Below, one piece after another: positions 34,811 through 45,140 of a stretch of 64,000 nucleotides of DNA; position 1 is the first letter of the stretch; each line of letters begins with the position of its first letter. Under the pieces are notes generated by a model. It was given only the letters and a program-made list of their open reading frames with translations, did not search any database and was not told the DNA's origin. Source of the stretch: VRUE01 sp040508545 (GTDB lineage Bacteria > Actinomycetota > Thermoleophilia > Solirubrobacterales > 70-9); the NCBI GenBank assembly GCA_040508545.1, contig JBEVMR010000071.1:7768-71767 (forward strand). The letters are read 5' to 3'. Both the position numbers and the translations under genes were made by a program.

Positions 34811-35272
34811 TTACCTTAATTCCCATCCGAGTTTAGCTATATCGGTTTGCGGGCCTGCGACGGTGACCGGGATGCGCCAGCGCTCGCCGGCGGCGCGCAC
34901 GATCGAGCTCCCCCGCTCCAAGATCTCGCGGTCGACGCTGCCGCTCGCCTCGTAGACGAAGCGCCGCACCGGGGTTTCGACCAGCCGCTCGAGCAAGCGC
35001 TCGAGCCGGGGGCCGTGGATCGCCCCGAGGTTCTCGGCCGAGCCCTCGGCGGAGCCGAGCAGCCAGTACACCGCGGCCACGTCGCCGACCAGGTCGAGCA
35101 CTGTGCTCGGGTTCTCGGGGTCGGCGAGCGCAGCCTCGATCCCCGCCGCCTCGATCGGCGCCAAACCGCCCTCGCTTCGACTGGTCCCGCGGACAGCCCA
35201 GCCCTCCGCCAGCAGCTGCTCCCCCAATGCGCGGCCACGGCAGCCGCAACCGACGATCAGCGCCCGGGCCAC
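34811..35272 (-). CDS. NAD(P)-binding epimerase-like protein, short
   Basis: 153 residues from the GTG at 35272. A Rossmann N-terminus (ALIVGCGCRGRALGEQLLAEG), then AAVYWLLGSAEGSAENL and RRFVYEASGSVDRE. It looks like a shortened NAD-dependent epimerase/dehydratase without the usual C-terminal substrate domain. It may bind a dinucleotide without classical catalysis. It follows the small membrane protein by 11 bases. Confidence 0.75.
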   Translation of the reverse strand: MARALIVGCGCRGRALGEQLLAEGWAVRGTSRSEGGLAPIEAAGIEAALADPENPSTVLDLVGDVAAVYWLLGSAEGSAENLGAIHGPRLERLLERLVETPVRRFVYEASGSVDREILERGSSIVRAAGERWRIPVTVAGPQTDIAKLGWELR

Positions 35273-35282
35273 CCTCTCCCCC

Positions 35283-35573
35283 TCAGCCCGCGAACGGGTC
35301 GCCCCGCCGCAACCGCTCCAGCTCCTCCTCTTCGACCTCGGCGCGCAGCGCGCTTTCATCGAGCTCCGGGGCGCCGCGGCGGCGGCGCATCTCGTTCTGC
35401 GCGTCGAGCATCTGCTGCAGGTCGTCGATTTCGTTCTGCGCCTCGACCTCAGGGCTGCGCGTCGGCTTCCAATCGACCAGGTCGGCGCTGCTGCCCTGGT
35501 AGAAGTGGCCGATCAGCAGCAGGACGCCGACGATCAGCGCCAGCATGCCCAAGGTGAGGAAGATGAAACCCAT
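35283..35573 (-). CDS. Small membrane protein with C-terminal helical tail
   Basis: 96 residues from the ATG at 35573. One membrane helix at the N-terminus (FIFLTLGMLALIVGVLLLIG), then an acidic and basic helical region (EAQNEIDDLQQMLDAQNEMR). Likely a bitopic inner-membrane protein of unknown role, co-transcribed with the epimerase-like gene. Confidence 0.75.
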   Translation of the reverse strand: MGFIFLTLGMLALIVGVLLLIGHFYQGSSADLVDWKPTRSPEVEAQNEIDDLQQMLDAQNEMRRRRGAPELDESALRAEVEEEELERLRRGDPFAG

Positions 35574-35619
35574 GCGCCGAGGATACGCCGCCAGCCCGTG
35601 TCGCATTTAATGGTTGCCC

Positions 35620-36822
<1,203 letters not shown>

Positions 36823-36824
36823 AT

Positions 36825-36877
36825 CGCCAGATGAAGCCTTGTGGCCCCTATAGGGGGTAGAAACCTTCATTTTGGCG
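36825..36877 (+). terminator. Nested hairpin after the thiolase gene
   Basis: Outer arms CGCCAGATGAAG (36825-36836) and CTTCAT-TTTGGCG (36865-36877) enclose an inner palindrome CCCCTATAGGGG (36845-36856). It begins three bases after the stop codon. It is probably a terminator or mRNA-stabilising structure. Confidence 0.55.
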
Positions 36878-36936
36878 GGGAGAGTGCGCCCGGCGGATCG
36901 CATGCCCCGAATCGCCTCAGGTAGCCTCGCCGACCG

Positions 36937-37731
36937 ATGGTGAACGAGCTCGCAAGCGTCGACGGACAGGTGACGCCCACCGCCGAGGCGATGGTGCCGA
37001 TGAAGGACGACGGCCTCTACCGCGGTGACGGCGCTTTCGAGGTGATCCGGCTCTACGAGGGGCGGCCGTTCGCCCTCGACGACCACCTCGACCGCCTGGG
37101 GCGCTCGGCCGCAGCGATCCAGCTCGAGTTCGATCGCGCCGCGCTGGAGCGAGAGATCGATGCGCTGCTCACCGCGGCCGGCGAGCCCGACGGGCAGCTG
37201 CGCCTGATCGTCACCCGCGGCGGCCGGCGAATCGCCGCGGTCGAGCCAATCCCGGCCCACGCCGAGAGCTTGAGCCTCGCCACCGTTACTTACAACCCAA
37301 GCGTGATCCTGACCGGCGTCAAGTCCCTCTCCTACGCCGCCAACATGCAGGCGACCCGGCTGGCGCAGGCGCAGGGGGCCGGCGAGGCCGTCCTCGTCAC
37401 CCCCGACGGCACCGTGCTCGAGCCGCCCACCTCGGCGATCTTCTGGGTCTCCCCGCAGGGGACGCTGCGGACGCCGGCCCTCGACGTCGGCGTGCTCGAG
37501 TCGATCACCCGCGACCGCCTGATCAAGGCCCTGCAGGTCGAGGAGGGCGCCTGGCCGGTGGCCGATCTGCGCGCGGCCAAAGAGGCGTTCCTCGCCTCGA
37601 CCACGCGCGAGATCCAGGCAGTCGCCGCAATCGACGGCACCGACCTGCCTGACGCGCCCGGCCCACGCACCCTAGAGGCGCAGCAGGCATTCGCCGAGAC
37701 CCTCGGCCGCGAGCTTCGAACGAAGAACTAG
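36937..37731 (+). CDS. Class IV PLP-dependent aminotransferase/lyase (BCAT or aminodeoxychorismate lyase type)
   Basis: 264 residues. Class IV fold: GLYRGDGAFEVIRLYEG, catalytic Lys in TGVKSLSYAANMQ, and VLEPPTSAIFWV binding the PLP phosphate. It could be 4-amino-4-deoxychorismate lyase (PabC), D-amino acid or branched-chain aminotransferase; the sequence does not decide. It sits 12 bases ahead of the acyl-CoA dehydrogenase gene. Confidence 0.88.
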   Translation: MVNELASVDGQVTPTAEAMVPMKDDGLYRGDGAFEVIRLYEGRPFALDDHLDRLGRSAAAIQLEFDRAALEREIDALLTAAGEPDGQLRLIVTRGGRRIAAVEPIPAHAESLSLATVTYNPSVILTGVKSLSYAANMQATRLAQAQGAGEAVLVTPDGTVLEPPTSAIFWVSPQGTLRTPALDVGVLESITRDRLIKALQVEEGAWPVADLRAAKEAFLASTTREIQAVAAIDGTDLPDAPGPRTLEAQQAFAETLGRELRTKN

Positions 37732-37743
37732 AGAAGGAGCGAG

Positions 37744-38919
37744 ATGGACTTCCAGTTGAGCGACGAGCAGCGCCTGATCTCCGAAGCGGCACGTGAATTC
37801 GCCGACAAGGAGATCGTCCCCCGGGTCAAAGAGAACGACCGTGCCGCCCGCTTCGACCGCGAGCTGGCGAGCAAGCTGGGCGAGGTCGGCTACTTGGGCG
37901 CGCCGGTCGCCGAGCAGTACGGCGGACGCGGACTCGACTACATGGGCTACGGCCTGATCGTCGAGCAGGTCGGCCGCGCCGACTCCTCCGCCCGCACCGT
38001 CGTCTCCGTCCAGACCTCGCTCGTCGCCGGCTCGATCGAGAAGTGGGGAACCGAGGAGCAGAAGCAGAAGTGGCTGCCGCGGCTCTGCTCGGGCGAGGCG
38101 CTCGGCTGCTTCGGGCTGACCGAGCCCGACACCGGCTCCGACGCCGCCAACCTGCGCACCCGCGCCACCAAGACCGACTCCGGCTGGTCGATCAGCGGCC
38201 AGAAGATGTGGATCTCGCTCGGCAACTTCTCCGAGGTGGCGCTGATCTTCGCCCAGACCGACCCCGAGAAGAAGCACCGCGGCCTCGCCTGCTTCCTCGT
38301 CCCGACCGCCAGCGATGGCTTCACCTCGCAGGAGATCCACGGCAAGCTCGGGCTGCGCTCCTCCGACACGGCCGAGCTCTCGCTCGACTCGGTCGAGGTC
38401 GGCGAGGACGCGATGCTGGGTGAGATCGGCGACGGCTTCAAGGTCGCGATGAGCGCCCTCGACAACGGCCGCTACAGCGTCGCCGCCGGCTGCGTCGGCA
38501 TCTGCGACGGCTGCGTCGACGCCTCGGTCGCCTACTCGAAAGAGCGCAAGCAGTTCGGCGTCCCGCTGGCCCGCTTCCAGCTGGTCCAGGAGATGATCGC
38601 CGACATGATCGTCAAGCGCGACGCCTCGCGGATGCTGGTCTACCGCGCCGGCGCGCTCAAGGACGAAGGGAAGCCCAACACCCTGGAGACCTCGGTCGCC
38701 AAGCTCCACGCCACCGAGGCCGCGGTCGAATGCGCCAACCTGGCGATCCAGGTGCACGGCGGCGCCGGCTACGTCGACGACTACCCGGTCGAGCGCTACC
38801 TGCGCGACGCCCGCGTGACCACCCTGTATGAGGGCACCTCCCAGATCCAGAAACTGATCATCGGCCGCTCCGCGACCGGGATCAACGCGATGACCCCCAT
38901 GGAGGCGGGCAAAGGCTGA
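37744..38919 (+). CDS. Acyl-CoA dehydrogenase
   Basis: 391 residues after a GAAGGAG ribosome-binding site. FAD and substrate motifs: CFGLTEPDTGSDAANL, WISLGNFSEVALIFAQ, GCVGICDGCVDASVAYSKER, and catalytic Glu in VTTLYEGTSQIQK. It introduces the 2,3-double bond of acyl-CoA, passing electrons to ETF. Its TGA overlaps the ATG of the hydratase gene. Confidence 0.95.
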   Translation: MDFQLSDEQRLISEAAREFADKEIVPRVKENDRAARFDRELASKLGEVGYLGAPVAEQYGGRGLDYMGYGLIVEQVGRADSSARTVVSVQTSLVAGSIEKWGTEEQKQKWLPRLCSGEALGCFGLTEPDTGSDAANLRTRATKTDSGWSISGQKMWISLGNFSEVALIFAQTDPEKKHRGLACFLVPTASDGFTSQEIHGKLGLRSSDTAELSLDSVEVGEDAMLGEIGDGFKVAMSALDNGRYSVAAGCVGICDGCVDASVAYSKERKQFGVPLARFQLVQEMIADMIVKRDASRMLVYRAGALKDEGKPNTLETSVAKLHATEAAVECANLAIQVHGGAGYVDDYPVERYLRDARVTTLYEGTSQIQKLIIGRSATGINAMTPMEAGKG

Positions 38920-39689
38920 TGGCCGAGCTGGTCGAGAGCTCGCGCGACGGCCACGTCGCCCTGCTGCGGCTCAACCGGCCCGAGGCGCGTAACGCCCTCT
39001 CGCCGGAGGTGATGGAGACGCTCGCCGCCGAGCTGGAGCGCCTCGACCCCGACCCCGACGTCCGCTGCATCGTCATCGCCGGCTCCGACAAGGTCTTCGC
39101 CGCCGGAGCCGACATCAAGGCACTGAGCGAACGCAGCTTCGCCGAGGCGCTCAGCCACCCCTCGGCCTCCTTCTGGCGCCGTGTCGCCGCGATCAAGACC
39201 CCGCTCGTCGCGGCGGTCTCCGGCTTCGCGCTCGGCGGCGGCTGCGAGCTGGCGCTGGCCTGCGACATGATCGTCGCCTCCGACACGGCCCGCTTCGGCC
39301 AGCCCGAGATAACCATCGGGATCATCCCGGGCGGCGGCGGCACCCAGCGCCTCGCGCGGGTGCTCGGCAAGCAGCTGGCGATGGAGTACGTGATCACCGG
39401 CCGCCAGTTCGACGCCGACATGGCTCACGAGATGGGCCTGGTCAACAAAGTGGCGAAGAAGAACCGCTGGTTGGAGGAGGCGATGGAGCTGGCGCGCACC
39501 GTTGCCGAGCGGCCGCCGATCGCGGTCCGCCTCGGCAAGCAGGCCGTGCTCGCGGCCGAGGAGACGGCGCTCTCGGCCGGGCTCGAGAACGAGCGCCGCC
39601 TCTACGAGATCGCGATGGCGACCGAGGATCGGGTCGAGGGCATGCAGGCGTTCCTCGAAAAGCGAGAGCCGAAGTTCGAGGGACGGTGA
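38919..39689 (+). CDS. Enoyl-CoA hydratase/isomerase
   Basis: 256 residues. Crotonase fold with the oxyanion segments FAAGADIKAL and SGFALGGGCELALACD; the two catalytic glutamates are expected in the CELALACD and FGQPEITIGI region. It hydrates trans-2-enoyl-CoA. Stop and start overlap with both neighbours (TGATG before, GTGA after) shows a tightly coupled operon. Confidence 0.94.
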   Translation: MAELVESSRDGHVALLRLNRPEARNALSPEVMETLAAELERLDPDPDVRCIVIAGSDKVFAAGADIKALSERSFAEALSHPSASFWRRVAAIKTPLVAAVSGFALGGGCELALACDMIVASDTARFGQPEITIGIIPGGGGTQRLARVLGKQLAMEYVITGRQFDADMAHEMGLVNKVAKKNRWLEEAMELARTVAERPPIAVRLGKQAVLAAEETALSAGLENERRLYEIAMATEDRVEGMQAFLEKREPKFEGR

Positions 39690-40873
39690 GGGCCGGCGTC
39701 GAGCGGGTCGGCGTCGTCGGCGCCGGCACGATGGGCGCCGGGATCGCCCAGATCGCGGCGCTGGCCGGCTACGAGACCCGCCTGCACGACCCAGCCCCGG
39801 CGGCGCTGGAAACCGGCATCGAACGGATGCGCACAGCGCTGGCGAAGGGTGCCGCAAAGGGCCTCTGGAGCGAGCCTGAGGCCGAGGAGGCGAGTGCCCG
39901 CGCCGGCGCCGCGGCCAGCCTCGACGAGCTCGGCGAATGCGACCTGGTCGTCGAGGCTGCGCCGGAGGAGCTGGGGCTGAAGCGACGCCTGTTCGCCGCC
40001 CTCGCGCGGACCTGCGGGCCGGAGACGATCCTGGCGACCAACACCTCTTCACTGCCGGTTACGGCGATCGGCGAAGGCGCGCCCCACCCCGAGCGCGTCG
40101 TCGGCATGCACTTCTTCAACCCTCCGGCCCTGATGAAGCTGGTCGAGGTCGTTGCCACCGAGGACTCGAGCGCAGCGGCCCTCGACGCCACCACCGAGGT
40201 CGGCCGCCGCATGGGACGGACGCCGATCCGCGCCAAGGACAGCCCCGGCTTCATCGCCAACCGCCTCGCCCGGCCCTTCAGCCTCGAGTCGCTGCGGATG
40301 CTCGCCGAGGGAGTCGCCGACGCAGAGACGATCGACCGAGTCGTCCGCGTGGGCGGCGGCTTCCGCATGGGTCCCTTCGAGCTGATCGACCTGATCGGCG
40401 TCGACGTCAACCTCAGCGTCGCCCGCTCGTTCTACCACCAGGGAGGAGAGCCGGAGCGCTGGCAACCGAGCCCGATCCAGGAGCGGATGGTCGGCGAGGG
40501 CCGGCTGGGCCGCAAGAGCGGCCGTGGCTTCTACGAGTACGGCGACGGGCGCCGGCGCCAGCCCGATTCCAACCTCGGCATCGAAGCCCCCACGCTGGAT
40601 CCCGGCGAGCTGGAGAGGATCGACCCGGCGGCGGCGTCCATCCTCCCCCGCCTCTTCGCCCAGATCGCCAACGAGGCTGCCTTCGCCCTCGAAGAGGAGA
40701 TCGGCTCCCCGGAGGACATGGATACGGCGATGCGGCTCGGCTTCAACTGGCCCCGCGGCCCGCTCGAGCTGACCGGGCTGATCGGCCGCACCCGCGCCGC
40801 CAGCCTGCTGGACGAGCTGCGCGCCCGGCACGGCGACGCCTACGCGCCAGCGCCGCTCCTGACCCGCGGTTAG
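39686..40873 (+). CDS. 3-hydroxyacyl-CoA dehydrogenase
   Basis: 395 residues from a GTG. N-terminal NAD domain (VGVVGAGTMGAGIAQIAA), catalytic His in HFFNPPALMKLVE, DSPGFIANRLARPF, and a second C-terminal helical domain from about residue 290 (ASILPRLFAQIANEAAF). The doubled C-terminal domain is the long form seen in actinobacterial FadB-like proteins without a fused hydratase. It oxidises 3-hydroxyacyl-CoA to 3-ketoacyl-CoA for the thiolase. Confidence 0.94.
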   Translation: MRAGVERVGVVGAGTMGAGIAQIAALAGYETRLHDPAPAALETGIERMRTALAKGAAKGLWSEPEAEEASARAGAAASLDELGECDLVVEAAPEELGLKRRLFAALARTCGPETILATNTSSLPVTAIGEGAPHPERVVGMHFFNPPALMKLVEVVATEDSSAAALDATTEVGRRMGRTPIRAKDSPGFIANRLARPFSLESLRMLAEGVADAETIDRVVRVGGGFRMGPFELIDLIGVDVNLSVARSFYHQGGEPERWQPSPIQERMVGEGRLGRKSGRGFYEYGDGRRRQPDSNLGIEAPTLDPGELERIDPAAASILPRLFAQIANEAAFALEEEIGSPEDMDTAMRLGFNWPRGPLELTGLIGRTRAASLLDELRARHGDAYAPAPLLTRG

Positions 40874-40880
40874 CACCTCG

Positions 40881-40919
40881 TTCACCGCTCTGTATCGGCG
40901 CCTTTACCGCTCTGTATCG
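40881..40919 (+). promoter_or_regulatory. Direct-repeat operator upstream of alkaline phosphatase (PHO-box-like)
   Basis: TTCACCGCTCTGTATCG (40881-40897) and TTTACCGCTCTGTATCG (40903-40919) match at 16 of 17 bases with a period of 22, two helical turns. Actinobacterial PhoP binds direct repeats containing TTCACC, and the downstream gene is a phosphatase, so phosphate-starvation control is a reasonable inference. Confidence 0.6.
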
Positions 40920-41015
40920 AGCTGGCAACCGGCCTTTAGCAGCAGGCCGATCGGCCGCTCATAGGTTCGCTGCGGATCCGACCGGATCTCGTCCGAACGA
41001 AAAGGAGAAACATCG

Positions 41016-42407
41016 ATGCGAGGCAGAGCGAGGCACCTCGGGCTCTTCACCGTGCTGGTGCTGGCGGTGATCGTCGCCGGCAGCGCCGCCGCCGGCGCCC
41101 ACCGCGGCTGGAGCGGCTGGGGAGACGACGACGGAGACAACTCGAAGGAGATCAAGCGGCTGATCGACTCCGACAAGCCCAAGAACGTGATCCTGCTGAT
41201 CGGCGACGGAATGGGCGACAGCGAGATCACCCTGGCGCGCTACTACGGCGTTGGCGCCGAGGGAACGCTGAACATGGAGACGCTGCCCTTCTCCGGCGAG
41301 CTGATCGCCTACGGCCTCTCGGCCGGCCCCGGCCCCGAGTACCCGCCGAACTACGTGCCCGACTCGGCGCCGACCGCGACCGCCTGGTCGACCGGCAGGA
41401 AGACGATCGACGCCCGGCTATCGCAGGGCCCGAGCAGCGCCGAGAACATCCCCGGCTCCAACGCCGGCTACACCACCACGTTCGAGATCGCCGACAAACG
41501 CGGCATGCGGGTCGGCAACGTCTCCACCGCGGAGATCACCGACGCCACCCCGGCGGCGCCCTCCTCGCACATCTCCCAGCGCGCCTGCCAAGGGCCGGCG
41601 GACACCCGCACGATCTGCGCCTCAGAGGCCAAGGACGCGGGCGGGCTCGGCTCGATCGCCGAGCAGCAGGTCGACCACCTGCTCGACGTCAACCTGGGCG
41701 GCGGCCGCAACCGCTACCTGCAGACGCTCGACTCGAGCACCAAAACGGTGATCGACTACGCCCAGACGAAGGGCTACCGCTACGTGCAGACGGCGGATGA
41801 GCTGAGCGCCGTCGGCTCGCTGTCCAAAGGCCCGGTGCTCGGCCTGTTCACGCCGAGCAACATGACTACCGAGTTCAAACCGCTGGTCGCGGCGACGACG
41901 CCGGGCGCCGGCGGGCCGGACTTCCGCTGCGACGAGACCAACCGCCCGGCGAACGAGCCGAGCCTGGCGGCGATGACCGGCAAGGCGATCGCCCTGCTGG
42001 AGAACCGTAAGGGCTTCTTCCTCCAAGTCGAGGGGGCCTCGATCGACAAGCGCGACCACGCCTCCGATGCCTGCGGCCAGATCGGCGAGAACCTCGCCTT
42101 CGACAAGGCAGTCGGCGTTGCCCTGGACTACCAGGAGGAGCACGAGGACACGCTCGTCGTGATCACCGCAGACCACTCGCACACGAGCCAGATCGTCCCG
42201 GCCGCGCAGGACACGCCGGGCTTCTACGCGACGCTGAAAACGGCCGACGGGTACCCGATCCGGGTCTCCTACGCAACCGGCAAGACCCCGCCCGGCCAGA
42301 GCCACACCGGCGCCCGCGTCCCGGTCGCCGCGATCGGCCCTCAGGCCACGAACATCATGGGGATCAACGACCAGACCGACCTGTTCCAGACGCTGATCGG
42401 TCACTAG
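41016..42407 (+). CDS. Secreted alkaline phosphatase (PhoA family)
   Basis: 463 residues with a signal peptide (about 1-28). Metal and catalytic motifs: LLIGDGMGDSEI, nucleophilic Ser in VPDSAPTATAW, HASDACGQIGEN, ITADHSHTSQI, QSHTGARVPV. It releases phosphate from organic phosphomonoesters outside the membrane. A strong AAAGGAG precedes the ATG, a direct-repeat operator lies about 100 bases upstream and a hairpin terminator follows. Confidence 0.94.
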   Translation: MRGRARHLGLFTVLVLAVIVAGSAAAGAHRGWSGWGDDDGDNSKEIKRLIDSDKPKNVILLIGDGMGDSEITLARYYGVGAEGTLNMETLPFSGELIAYGLSAGPGPEYPPNYVPDSAPTATAWSTGRKTIDARLSQGPSSAENIPGSNAGYTTTFEIADKRGMRVGNVSTAEITDATPAAPSSHISQRACQGPADTRTICASEAKDAGGLGSIAEQQVDHLLDVNLGGGRNRYLQTLDSSTKTVIDYAQTKGYRYVQTADELSAVGSLSKGPVLGLFTPSNMTTEFKPLVAATTPGAGGPDFRCDETNRPANEPSLAAMTGKAIALLENRKGFFLQVEGASIDKRDHASDACGQIGENLAFDKAVGVALDYQEEHEDTLVVITADHSHTSQIVPAAQDTPGFYATLKTADGYPIRVSYATGKTPPGQSHTGARVPVAAIGPQATNIMGINDQTDLFQTLIGH

Positions 42408-42429
42408 TCCGACCACCTACACCGACGAC

Positions 42430-42455
42430 GAGGGCCCCGCAGCCGCGGGGCCCTC
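42430..42455 (+). terminator. Terminator after alkaline phosphatase
   Basis: Perfect 11-bp stem GAGGGCCCCGC / GCGGGGCCCTC with loop AGCC, 22 bases past the stop codon. No T tract follows. Confidence 0.75.
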
Positions 42456-42467
42456 GCGCGTTGCGGA

Positions 42468-44312
42468 GTGAGAAACTGGGCGGCCGTGGAGGACGAGCGG
42501 GACTACGAGGAGGCGCGCCGCGGCCTGGTCGCGTCGTTCGACCCTCCGGTGGTCGAGGACGAGCATGGCCGCACAGTCTGGGACTTGCGCTCCTACGACT
42601 TCCTCGACGAGGAGCCGGCGGACACCGCCGATCCCAACCTCTGGCGGCAGAGCCGGCTGACCCGGATCGCCGGCCTCTTCGAGCTGGCGCCCGGCTTCTA
42701 CCAGCTGCGCGGCTTCGACCTCTCCAACATGCACGTGGTCGAGGGTGAGGACGGGATCGTCGTGATCGATCCGCTGGTCTCGGCCGAGACCGCAGCGGCG
42801 GCGCTCGCCCTCTACCGCGAGCACCGCGGCGAGCGGCCGGTCACCGGGCTTGTCTACACCCATAGCCACGTCGACCACTTCGGCGGCGCCAAGGGCGTCG
42901 TCTCCCCCGAGGAGATCGAGGCCAGGCAGATTCCGGTGCTGGCCCCCGCCGGCTTCCTCCACCACGCGGTCAGCGAGAACGTCTTCGCCGGCACCGCGAT
43001 GGGGCGCCGCGCCGGCTACATGTACGGAGCGCTGCTCGAGCGAGGCCCCGCGGGGCAGCTCGGCGCCGGCCTCGGCCAGACCACCTCGCTGGGGTCGATC
43101 ACGCTGATCCCGCCCACGGTGGACATCGAGGAAACCGGCCAGACCGAGGTCGTCGACGGGGTCGAGATGACCTTCCAGCTCACCCCCGGCACCGAGGCGC
43201 CGGCCGCGATGAACATCTACTTCCCGCGGGCGAAGGCGCTCTGCGTCGCCGACAACGTCGCCCGCTCGATGCACAACATCCTCACCCCCCGCGGCGCCCT
43301 GGTCCGCGACCCGCGCATCTGGGCCCACTACCTCGACGAGGCAATCGAGCTCTTCGCCACCGACTCCGAGGTTCTCTTCAGCGGCCACCACTGGGCCTGC
43401 TGGGGCAACGAGCGGATCGTCGACCTGCTCGAGAAGCAGCGCGACCTCTACTCCTACCTGCACGACCAGACCCTGCGGCTGCTGAACAAGGGCCACACCG
43501 GGCCCGAGATCGCCGAGCTGATCGAGCTGCCCCCGAGCCTCGCTGGTGAGTGGCACTGCCGCGAGTTCTACGGCTCGGTGAGCCACAACACGAAGGCGAT
43601 CTACCAGCGCTACATGGGCTGGTTCGACGGCAACCCAGCCCATCTCTGGGAGCATCCGCCGGTCGCGGGGGCGCGCCGCTACGTCGAGTTCATGGGCGGT
43701 GCTGAAGCGGTGCTGGAGAAGGCGCGCCGCTCCTTCGAGCAAGGCGACTTCCGCTGGGTCGCCGAGGTCGTCAACCACGTCGTCTTCGCCGAGCCGGAGA
43801 ACGAGGCGGCGAGAGAGCTGCAGGCTGCAACGCTCGAGCAACTCGGCTACGGGGCGGAAAACGCAACCTGGCGCAACTTCTTCCTGATGGGCGCAAAGGA
43901 GCTGCGCGAGGGAATCGGCGGCACGCCAACCGCGGTCGCGCCCCCCGACATCGTCGCCAACCTCTCCGTGGCGCAGTTGCTCGACGCGATGGCGATCCGG
44001 CTCGACGGACCGCGCGCCTGGGAGAGCAACCTGCGAATCGACTGGGTGATCGCCGATCCCGACGAGGAGCACGCTCTGACCGTGCACAACGGGGTGCTCC
44101 ACCATCGCCCCGGTCGCCATCAGGCCCCGGCTGACGCCGCCCTCCTCCTGGACCGCGAGGCGCTCGACCAGCTCCTGCTCAAAACCGCCGACGTCGCCGC
44201 GCTGGCCGAGAGCGGCCGGCTGCGCATCGAGGGGGACGGGGAGAAGATCGGCGAGTTGCTGGGCCTGCTCGACGAACCCGACCCCGGGTTCGCGATCATC
44301 ACTCCTGATTGA
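42468..44312 (+). CDS. Alkylsulfatase-type metallo-beta-lactamase protein
   Basis: 614 residues from a GTG. Metallo-beta-lactamase domain with THSHVDHFGGAKG and VLFSGHHWACWGNERI as metal-binding parts; alkylsulfatase dimerisation domain (YMGWFDGNPAHLWEHPP, about residues 370-500); C-terminal SCP2-like lipid-binding domain. This is the SdsA/linear alkylsulfatase architecture, which cuts sulfate esters. No signal peptide is obvious, unlike secreted SdsA, so it may act in the cytosol. It follows the phosphatase terminator closely. Confidence 0.92.
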   Translation: MRNWAAVEDERDYEEARRGLVASFDPPVVEDEHGRTVWDLRSYDFLDEEPADTADPNLWRQSRLTRIAGLFELAPGFYQLRGFDLSNMHVVEGEDGIVVIDPLVSAETAAAALALYREHRGERPVTGLVYTHSHVDHFGGAKGVVSPEEIEARQIPVLAPAGFLHHAVSENVFAGTAMGRRAGYMYGALLERGPAGQLGAGLGQTTSLGSITLIPPTVDIEETGQTEVVDGVEMTFQLTPGTEAPAAMNIYFPRAKALCVADNVARSMHNILTPRGALVRDPRIWAHYLDEAIELFATDSEVLFSGHHWACWGNERIVDLLEKQRDLYSYLHDQTLRLLNKGHTGPEIAELIELPPSLAGEWHCREFYGSVSHNTKAIYQRYMGWFDGNPAHLWEHPPVAGARRYVEFMGGAEAVLEKARRSFEQGDFRWVAEVVNHVVFAEPENEAARELQAATLEQLGYGAENATWRNFFLMGAKELREGIGGTPTAVAPPDIVANLSVAQLLDAMAIRLDGPRAWESNLRIDWVIADPDEEHALTVHNGVLHHRPGRHQAPADAALLLDREALDQLLLKTADVAALAESGRLRIEGDGEKIGELLGLLDEPDPGFAIITPD

Positions 44313-44321
44313 GCCTGCCGA

Positions 44322-44603
44322 CTACCTCGGCGGGGGCCTGAGCCGGAGCATCGCCTCGTCGACGTAGCACCAGCTCCAGTCCTCACCCGGCTCCGCCGAG
44401 CGAATCAGCGGGTGGCCGGTAGCCGCGTGGTGGGCGGTGGCATGTTTCCCCGGCGAGTTGTCGCAGCAACCGATGTGGCCGCAGCTCTGGCACATCCGCA
44501 GGTGCACCCAAGTCATCCCAAGCTCCAAGCACTCCTCGCAGCCGGCGATCTCGCCCGGTGGCTCGAGGTACTCGATCGAGTCGATGTGGGTACAGGTGGC
44601 CGT
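44322..44603 (-). CDS. UBP-type zinc finger protein
   Basis: About 94 residues. Zinc ligands are seen as CTH, CEEC, CQSCGHIGCCD, HATAHH, TGHPLIRS and EDWSWCYVDE, the bacterial UBP zinc-finger pattern. The first standard start (TTG at 44528) would remove the first ligands. The frame is open to a TAA at 44613-44615 with no ATG, GTG or TTG before it. ACG at 44601-44603, seven bases after an AAGG, gives the expected N-terminus ATCTHID, so an ACG start is proposed. Function unknown in bacteria. Confidence 0.82.
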   Translation of the reverse strand, partial: TATCTHIDSIEYLEPPGEIAGCEECLELGMTWVHLRMCQSCGHIGCCDNSPGKHATAHHAATGHPLIRSAEPGEDWSWCYVDEAMLRLRPPPR

Positions 44604-44720
44604 GCTCCGACCTTAGAGCATCGCCGTCGTAAATCCAGCTGTCTCAGACATCCGTCTACAAAGACAAAGAGTTACACTTGCGTATCCTACGCGTCGCACC
44701 TGGTTCCCTAGCCTGGAGAG

Positions 44721-45095
44721 ATGGAGGCAATGAGGCAGAGCTGGACAGACGACCGTCTCGACGATCTATCCCACCGGATGGACAAACGCTTCGACCAAGT
44801 CGAAGGCGAGATGAAGAGCCAAGGCAGAGAACTGCGGGCAGGGATCAAGGGGCAGGGCAAGGAACTCCGGACCGAGATGGCCGGCATGGAAGCCCGGCTC
44901 CGTGCCCAGGCAAGCGAGCACTACGTCAGGACCGGAGAAGAGTTCGCCAAAGTGCGCGAGGAGATGCGTGACGACAAGCAGCAGCTGGTTGGCGAGATAG
45001 AGGCGCTCCAGCGCACGATCATCCAGATCGGCTGGACCGGCGCGATCACGCTGATCGCGGCTGTCGTGGGGATGCTGGTCGCCCAACTCTTCTGA
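44721..45095 (+). CDS. Coiled-coil protein with C-terminal membrane anchor
   Basis: 124 residues: helical, highly charged (RLDDLSHRMDKRFDQVEGEM) up to about residue 98, then one membrane helix at the end (WTGAITLIAAVVGMLVAQLF). It shares layout and the LDDL..R.D.RFD segment with the protein at 56236-56508, so the two are paralogues. Likely a tail-anchored oligomer of unknown role. Confidence 0.75.
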   Translation: MEAMRQSWTDDRLDDLSHRMDKRFDQVEGEMKSQGRELRAGIKGQGKELRTEMAGMEARLRAQASEHYVRTGEEFAKVREEMRDDKQQLVGEIEALQRTIIQIGWTGAITLIAAVVGMLVAQLF

Positions 45096-45140
45096 GCTGC
45101 CGCATCGCACCCCCTTCACCGCATCTGCAAAGGTGCGCGG

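Noticed and set aside
42417..44120. 567-residue open frame on the minus strand
   Set aside because: Antisense to the alkylsulfatase gene, which has clear metallo-beta-lactamase motifs.
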